Assembly (NCBI GenBank): GCA_965649825.1
Contig: OZ287707.1
Location: 1-64,000 of the forward strand
Length of the DNA: 64,000 nucleotides
Direction: 5' to 3'
DNA from: Penicillus capitatus
Taxonomy: Eukaryota; Chlorophyta
In this document: piece after piece, positions 56,754 to 64,000 of the stretch
Position numbering within the stretch: position 1 is the first letter of the stretch
How the letters are laid out: every line of letters begins with the position of its first letter
Notes under the pieces: model-generated
The model's database searches: none
Seen by the model: only the letters and a program-made list of their open reading frames with translations
Told to the model about the DNA's origin: nothing
Position numbers and translations under genes: made by a program

Positions 56754-59700
56754 CTACTTATAGAGAATGACGGCACCTGAGTCGGTTTCTCCCAAGGACA
56801 CTTGGTTAGATTCCAAGGACAGTCGACAAAGGAGGATGACTTTGTTGTATATGATGGTGAAGCAGTACAAAGAAAAGAAAATAATAAGCACCAGAACAAA
56901 CCCTGAAATGGCAAACCGACCTCCCTCGTCAAGGCGGCCATCATTGAGTGCAATCAGTGAAAAGAATGTCGTGGAAGATACAGAAAGCGATGCGACTTCT
57001 AGATTGTTGAGGTATCGAACCTCTTCTTCAAAGGGACAGAAACGTAGCTGGATATGCAAAGAGAGAAACAAGACAAGTGATGCAAGTACTCCTTGCAGAT
57101 TGATTCCTAAGGGATAGCCGAATCCCGCGATCAGAGCCAAGATTGCTTTCCTAAACATGATTGTGCTGTCCCAAAAGACAAACGCCTCTTGGTATCCACG
57201 GAACATAAAACCAAATTTCTCTTTCGTTTCTTCACTGTACAGAGATCCATCATTGCGGTTTCGAATCAAAGTCCATGCACTGCAAGCGGGAAAAAAGATA
57301 GACACGATAATAGTCATTGGGACCACAAGAACACTAACTAAAGCGGCATGACTTCCAGTATAGCATTCAACAGCTGTATCTTCTGTCCACAGGTAGTGCT
57401 CAGAGAGAGTATCTTCGGAGATGCCATCTGTGACTGAAATGCAGTAAAGGGTGCGGATCAGACGACGAGTTATGCCGAGATAAGAGATGTAAAGAATGAC
57501 AACCGCACTGAGAATGATTCGGTGGTTTCGAATTTCCCGAGAAATTTTCCGGAGCCTGATGTTCCAATAGGATACACAGATTGCCAATAGGATGACAGGG
57601 GATAGGAGAGCCAGGATCTCCCGGCTGATGGCGCGTGGGATGGAGGACGAAGGTGAAAAGAGGCAATCTAATGCGATGGCAGCATCTGATGAAGTCAGAC
57701 CGAGAATTTCTGGAACAGACATCCACTCGTCTCTCGTTCAGTACTGAGAAGCAAACCTTACCAAAGAAATGCAGAATAGCTAGTATACTGCGTGACCGTG
57801 GAACATTAATTGATAGAGCCATGCTGTTTACTTGTGCAAAGTTAATCAACAGCTAAGACAGCAAACACGTTGTCTGGTTCGAAAGTCTTCCAGGTTGGCT
57901 CACTTTAAAGGTTTCGGCAATCGCTCTCTTGGTCTTCTCAAAATCTTCGGATATTGGCTGAGAAGCAATTGACGATTGACTTCCTGGTTGAAGTTGTAAT
58001 GCACTGGATTCCCTGTGTCTGGTCACTGAACTGCGGCCACGGACATTAACAGGGGAAGGAAAGTCAATCAAAGAGAGCTCTACAGACGGCAACGCTGATT
58101 CTTTTTCCCCAGTTTCGACTTGGGACAGAGTTTGTTCCAGAGAAGATCCAGTTCTGGCTTCGGGTACTGGACAACGAGATTGCGTTTCTTCTGAATGCCT
58201 TTTACTTCTCAAGTTCCCTTTGATGCTGATAGTGACTACCAGCAAAAACCAAAGCAGTGCGCAGAAGAATAAGAACAGGACCAGTCCCTTTGGATAACAT
58301 TCGCGGCATCTGGGTCCTTGACGGCCATGAGTACTACTGCATGAACCACACAGAGGACCTGTATGTCCCTGAAATACCAATCCATGCTCCACGAGACAAA
58401 AAAGAATGAATCAAAACCTCTTCGCATTGCTTGCTATGAAACTCTTCGATCTGCATCTTCGTCAAGTTGCAGGTTGGATCTGTGGAATTCATAAACTCGT
58501 GAAGGTTCTTTTGTCTGTCATCTAGAATCGAGTCGCCAAACATGCTGCTGACGAACAATCTTTCTGGATGTGTGCTCACCATGATCACAGACGCTTTCTG
58601 TCAAACACTTCTTGGAGCCTCCTTTATGACAGGGGAACGGTACCCAATGTTTCTTATTTGGCTCGATGCCCCATGAGTGACACATGGAGTCATCGGGACA
58701 TATATGACAAGTTTCACTGTCTTCATCAAAATTATATGTGCCCTGCTCACACTTCTCGCAATCTGTGCCATCGCTGACAGATCTCCATCCTATTGGACAG
58801 GGCAGGATTTCACGCGCATCGAATTGCTCTTGATTTCTGTATCAGAGAGTTCCAAGTGGAGAGTATATGTCCCGGGCTTCCCTCGGATGATGACCGGATA
58901 CAGGACAGCTGTTCCACGGCTGAAGCTCTCTGTCAGATGGCCCGAAATCTCGATTCCATTTTCAACACCCTCCGTCCGGATTCTCAAAACGAGATCTGGA
59001 TGACTCGTTCTAGGCTCAGCTGGAGACTGTCCAAATGCATCGGAGAGCGTAACATCAATCGGAGGAAGCTCAGGAACAGGATCCATTCTTGTGATGACAG
59101 TCTGCTTGGTTGGACTGCTCTTATTGGGATTTCTGAAGGCCGATAGAGCAGATACTGCATGGTTTGCTTTTAGGTCACCATAGCCACCTTCCTCTACTCG
59201 ATTGCCAATCCATGACGCACACTGCTTGTCCTCTGATAGCTGCTGTAAATCACTCATTACTTTCCAGTCAACATAATACTGAATGAGATCGAATGAATCC
59301 TTTTCTTCTGGATTCACTTCATGTGAACAGGCGAAGAGAACGGTTGTTGGATGCGAAGCCATGATTGCTCCACCTCCCACTCGAGCAATGTTTCTTCTAA
59401 GATCAATTTCTCTGAGGACAACGAAGCTGTCTTTCTCTGTGTCATCCTCATATTGTTCAGCAGAATGAGTTGCATGCAAAGCGCCTATTTCACAGAATGC
59501 AGCCTCAAACGTTCTAAACACGAAATCTTACCGCCCACAGATGCCGAGTTCGTCGACAGGTTACATTTGTCGCACTGCAATGCCACTGGTTGAGGCTCAT
59601 AGGGTCGTGTGGATAAACAAATGCCACCTCCATAATGACTGGCCGTGTTTTCCAGGATATCACACTCCGTACAGTGCAGCATGGACTTTGTGTCCATCAT

Positions 59701-62686
59701 AAGGCCACCGCCATTCGACGCACGGTTGTGAATAATGTGTCCATTGACGATCTTTATGGCACTTCTGCCCATCAACAATAGACCGCCACCTGATTCGGTC
59801 GTATTGTTATCTCTGATGACAATGTCTCGCATCAGAGCTGGAACGCTATCAAAATGGATAGCGCCGCCTTCTTTTTCTGCAGTGTTATTTCTGAACGTCG
59901 TGTTGGAGACAATGATCGAAGCTTCAACCACATCACCTCCGTATTCAATTCGTGGTTCTTCACTATCCGCAACGTGAACATTGAAAACGGCTTGAATCGA
60001 TCCGCCGAATTTGGCTCGGTTTCCTTGAAACATTGCATCACGAATGCGAATGTGATTGTCTCTGGATTTCATGAACATTGCAGCAATGGCACCTCCTCCA
60101 TCAACTGCCCTGATGTCGAAAAAAACGAGGATGATCAGAGAAAACAAAGCGCCTTTGACACACCTGTTGCGAACAAAAGTTGCATCGGCAATGTCCAGTT
60201 CAGCTGCGATCTCGAAGGATATTCCTCCACCTCCTCTCGCTTCATTGTTTTCAAAGGTAACATTTCCAGCAACAAACATTGATGCACTCAGGCCGTTGAC
60301 AATTGCACCACCTCCGAAGCTTCCTGCTCGGTTTCCACGGACAAGTGTGTCTTTTAAGTATCCTTGTGTAGTCGACGGCCCGTGAACACCAATCTCTTCT
60401 GTGCCCTGACACAAATACCAACTTTCGATGTGCCTTCCAGCAAGAGAGTGAACCTGTACAGCAAGTCCACCAGCTGTGTGTGTAGCATTGTTTTTGAAGA
60501 ATGTACAGTTTCGGAAGAACGCTAAACTTTGGATCACCTGCGCACCTCCGCCCTCGGCAGCCCAATTTCCTGCAAATGTGACTCTCTTTGCATATAACAA
60601 ACATCCTCTTTGGATCCCAATTCCACCGCCGTTATTTGCTGTGTTATTCAGAAAGTGAACATTTTGCAGTATGACTGTCACAGAAGGACGGATCCCGTTG
60701 GGAAGCTGATTCATGTCTGTGCCGAAATCATTCATTTCTGATAGCAGGAATTTCAGACCCAGCAGATTTCGATCATCGGTTGCGTGTTGGAATAAGTAGT
60801 TGATACTGCTATTTCTGTCGTAACCTCCTCCATCGACGAAGATACCTCCCCCAGCTGTTTTTGCTCCTCTGTTAGAATCGAACATGCAATCTGTCAGATT
60901 CAAAGTAACCATGAATTCTGCGAAAATCTGCAACACGACATGATACAGTACAGAAACCAAGTACATGTTGATGCAAGCTTACTCCTCCTCCTTTGTCTGC
61001 TACATTTAAAGCGAAACTGCAGTTGTTGATGTCAACTGATGTTCTGCGGATTGTCTGTGCCTGAAACACACTTGCAACGACTACGATGAAAGGTGAATGG
61101 ACATAGAGGGCTCCGCCACGCTCATTTGCTTTGTTTGCAGTCAAGGTGACGTTATTTAATATCAAGAGTTTCGCTCGATAGCCCTCAATGCATCCTCCCG
61201 CATTCCTAGCAATGTTTTCGGAGAACGTGGAGTTTGTGACATTCAACTGCGTTTCATTGACGGCAGAAATACATCCACCAAACGAAGAGTGGTTCTCGAC
61301 GCATCGACTATTCTCCATCTGGAAGAATGTTTTCACTTTCATGTCTGGATTATAGACATGAACAGCTGATTGGGATCGAATGTACACGGCTCCTCCTCTT
61401 TCATGTGCTCTATTCTGAATGAATGTCACATCAGACGTCTGAACATACGTATCATTGAGCAGATACAGAGCTCCGCCATTCCCAGCTTCATTCTTCTCGA
61501 AAACTGTCCTCCAAATTGTTCCCGCGCTTCCCGGCATGAAGGCAACGGCACCCCCCACATGGCCACTGTTTCTGATGAAACGGCTATCAGAGATGATGTA
61601 TATACTGTAAAACGTAATAGCAGTTCCATTCCACTGCGAATGGGAAGCTTTTATATAAACAGCACCACCAGTACCATTAGTACCAACAGTGTTTCCAGAG
61701 AACGTGCAATTGTTGACTGTCGTTAATATCATTCCGAGAAAGTACGCGCTTCCTCCGTCTTCATGCGCGGTGTTTTTTCTGAAAGAACAGTCTTGTAGAG
61801 AGAACATGGCGTAGGCGGCAACGTGGCTCTCGACATAAACGGCTCCTCCTTGTTTTCCAGCATTTCCGTAGAAATGACAGTTCACTACGGTCACATTCGA
61901 TTCTCGAACTTCGATCGGACTCTTATCTTCGTCCAGGGTACAATTTTCAAAACGCAGGTTACTCAAAAGAGTACGACTGGATGCGCTTTCAACACAGCTG
62001 TTTCTTAGCAGCAGATGATAATGATGAGCACACTACCTAATGGAGAGAATTTGGTTGCCGCCTGGACAGGTAAAAATTGGCATGTTTGCTTCATTCGGCG
62101 TGGCGCCCGTGATGTTAAGACTTCCATGGATTTTGATGGTTTCTCTCACAGGCACCTGAATGCCCTCGGCAACGTAGATCATTGCCTCCATGCTGATGGC
62201 GCAGTCCACAACGGACTGGAGATCGCTGTCAACTTCATCGATTAATGATTCGTTTAATTTCCATGTGTTATTTCTCGAAGAGTAGAAATCACGTCGAACG
62301 GTTTCTGACAGATGGCAATGCGTTCCTGAAGCAAACATGCCCTTTGGGGTAAAACCCTCGATTGACCGCAAACTCCTACCAGCATTCAACAAGTTGAGCT
62401 GCTGTAGTCGTCGTTCAGGGAAAGATGCGCTCGCGGCCTTGTCGTCAATAAGCGCCAACCTCCCATGCACTTTCTCCATGCTTGCCGCATCCCCAAGGCG
62501 AGTTTCATCGACTCCTCCTCCATTCGCAGAACCTCAATGTACAACATCTATTAAGACTCAAGACAGTCAAGAAGAAAAACACGGATGTCTATGAGCTATG
62601 AGAATTGTCTGTTGTCGGTTTGGATTCGTCTTACCAGTAACAAACAATGTCAGGCCAAAAAGATGCCACAGTAAAGACAACTTCAT
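56754..62686 (-). CDS. Very large beta-helix (Pmp-repeat) membrane protein
   Basis: Starts at ATG 62686 with a signal peptide (MKLSLLWHLFGLTLFVTG), a GTAAGA intron, then exons down to TAG/TAA near 56754; roughly 1,800-1,900 residues. From about 62.0 to 59.5 kb it carries many copies of the chlamydial Pmp repeat pair, GGA(V/I) and FxxN (for example GKQGGAVYVES, CSFRKNTAHEDGG, FENNEARGGGG), predicting a long right-handed parallel beta-helix. Next come a region with beta-sandwich look (59.5-58.8 kb) and a Cys-rich EGF/GCC-like stretch (58.6-58.3 kb: CGSCSSTHGRQGPRCRECYP). The C-terminus has about seven membrane helices (57.7-56.8 kb) with FGFMFRGYQEAFVFWDSTIM, as in algal and protist proteins of this type. 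Likely a surface adhesin or sensor. Some exon joins are tentative. Confidence 0.82.
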
Positions 62687-63484
62687 TCCCAATGAATGGC
62701 TAGAGGAACCAGCAACAGAACTCTTCTCCACAGTCAGCGAAATCTAGTTACGGTCCTGGTTCATATGTTTTTCCGTATAGCGGTTAGAATGATCAGTTGT
62801 GTCACATATACGATAAAAAAAGAGAGACAGTTACATTTGGTGCTAGAAGGATGAACGACTATTCTTTCTCACTATGATCTCTCTTTTGACTTTTTACCTC
62901 GTTGACAGTGTTCTCGCTCATGACTCCTGTTTGTTAGATCGAGAGCAACTCTTCGTTTGAGTGAAATATGCTGGAGAATCAACAAAGGTCTGGCATTCTT
63001 AGGACACATTTCCAGTAAGCTCGAAAGATAAGCAATTGAAGAAGGAGAATTTAATTACCAGCGATGACTACCAACAATGACTAGCTGTCTCGAACATTGC
63101 TTAATGACTAACAAATCTTCTCTGTGCCTGCAGAGGTTCCGTGAGATCAGCGCAACAAATCAGAAGAACGTTTAGAACAACTACCACTTCTCAAGACTGT
63201 AGATGATTCCATAGAGATTTTTGTTTACAGCCAGAGATCATCCAGGAACATGTGAAACCATCGAAGAATTCTCTATGCATGGGCAGAACGTGCACCTGAC
63301 CTCAATCGTGTTGCTTTGAGCATCTTTCCTCTTTTTGCACTTCTTCCCACCGTCTCTTCCTAACAAGACCATAGATGCATCTTCAGAATACTGTCAACCG
63401 CAATGAAATGTTAAGGAGATGGCGAAAAGGGGCTCAGATGTAAAATATTTGTCGTCAAGCAAACTAAGCAACATCTCAGAGACT
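62687..63484. other. Intergenic; nothing recognised
   Basis: About 800 bp without a supported gene, between the start of the beta-helix gene and the 3' end of the uL22 gene. Confidence 0.5.
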
Positions 63485-64000
63485 TCACTAGAGTCCATCA
63501 CAGCCCATGTCACTGTCCATACATACACCCATACCTCTTCTGGCTGAACGGGCTGCTCCTTTTCACAGAGAATCAATTCGATGTGAGCAGGTGAAGACAT
63601 GTATGGATTGATTCTTCCGTGTGCTCTGTACGTCCTTCTCCTCTGCTTCATCGCCCGGTTACACTGAATGTGATAGACGTACAGATTTTCGATGTCCAAC
63701 CCTTTCAACTAACACCATCCAATATTGCAAGACATGTCGACAGAGACACAAGATCGCACTTCTGCATTACTCTCGGCATTCTTGAGAAGGTTCAGGATGA
63801 TCTTGACAGCTTTGACGGGCCAACGTCCCTGTCCAGTGGTACTCCCCTCGTTCTTGGCCTGAGAGGTTCTCCCGACTCCACCGCAGTAACGGCGGAAAGG
63901 AATACAACGTTTGTGCTCCAGAACCGCTTCGAGGTATTTCTTCGCCTTATCGAGCGGCAGATCCTTGATCGCTTTGCCCGTTTCACGTGCTGTCTTAAAC
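63485..64000 (-). CDS. RPL17: Large-subunit ribosomal protein uL22 (eukaryotic L17), 5' end outside window
   Basis: The first visible exon (64000 to 63760) reads [39 protein letters not shown] and [21 protein letters not shown] 51-bp intron at 63709-63759 leads to the most conserved part ([20 protein letters not shown], then [20 protein letters not shown]). A second intron, 63488-63534, places a TGA right after KEQPVQPEE, giving a short C-terminus without the lysine-rich tail of animal proteins. uL22 lines the exit tunnel of the ribosome. About the first 25 residues lie beyond the right edge. Confidence 0.93.

Noticed and set aside
59485-60966. Plus-strand frames across the beta-helix gene
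   Set aside because: They are shorter, lack any motif, and the minus strand carries a strong periodic repeat signal.

Overview
The window is nuclear DNA of a unicellular eukaryote, most likely an alveolate or a close relative. The main reason is a cGMP-dependent kinase at 40.3-43.6 kb with the apicomplexan-type plan: an MGSLCSK acylation motif, four cyclic-nucleotide-binding domains and an AGC kinase. A K+-dependent vacuolar H+-pyrophosphatase, CCT7, NTMT1-like, UCH and uL22 genes confirm a eukaryote. Genes are dense. Most introns I could fit by homology are 40-70 bp, and several have GC-AG ends. I could not name the species.

Layout. 1-5.77 kb: two GC-rich satellite arrays, a 329-bp unit and then a 231-bp unit with a four-monomer higher-order repeat and a long inverted repeat in each monomer. 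5.8-7.0 kb: a decayed LINE reverse transcriptase against the satellite edge. 8.6-13.1 kb: a TPR-like gene and a two-VWA-domain gene, both on the minus strand. 13.1-18.6 kb: a decayed Ty3/gypsy-type element (minus strand) whose gag-protease frame is split by a nested 1.13-kb mini LTR element with two 205-bp LTRs that look identical and a 5-bp target duplication. 20-31 kb: a messy interval with a degenerate multi-AAA (midasin/dynein-like) gene on the plus strand and, antisense to it, an RPA1 C-terminal domain and a SEC24 C-terminal half, both lacking their 5' parts.

32-64 kb: ordinary gene-rich DNA. It holds two tandem EamA/DMT transporters, a small protein, UCH, an RRM plus dsRBD protein, PKG, CCT7 and NTMT1 (divergent pair), several coiled-coil or membrane proteins, an intronless H+-PPase, a RING-CH ubiquitin ligase, a very large beta-helix (Pmp-repeat) membrane protein, and a partial ribosomal protein uL22 at the right edge.

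The genes are independent eukaryotic units; no operon is evident. The most unusual structures are the satellite architecture, the nested mini-LTR element, the AAA and VWA modules that diverge from each other across the retroelement, and the GT-to-GC donor switch between the tandem transporters. All exon-intron models were fitted by eye to remembered family motifs, so boundaries may be off by a few bases.
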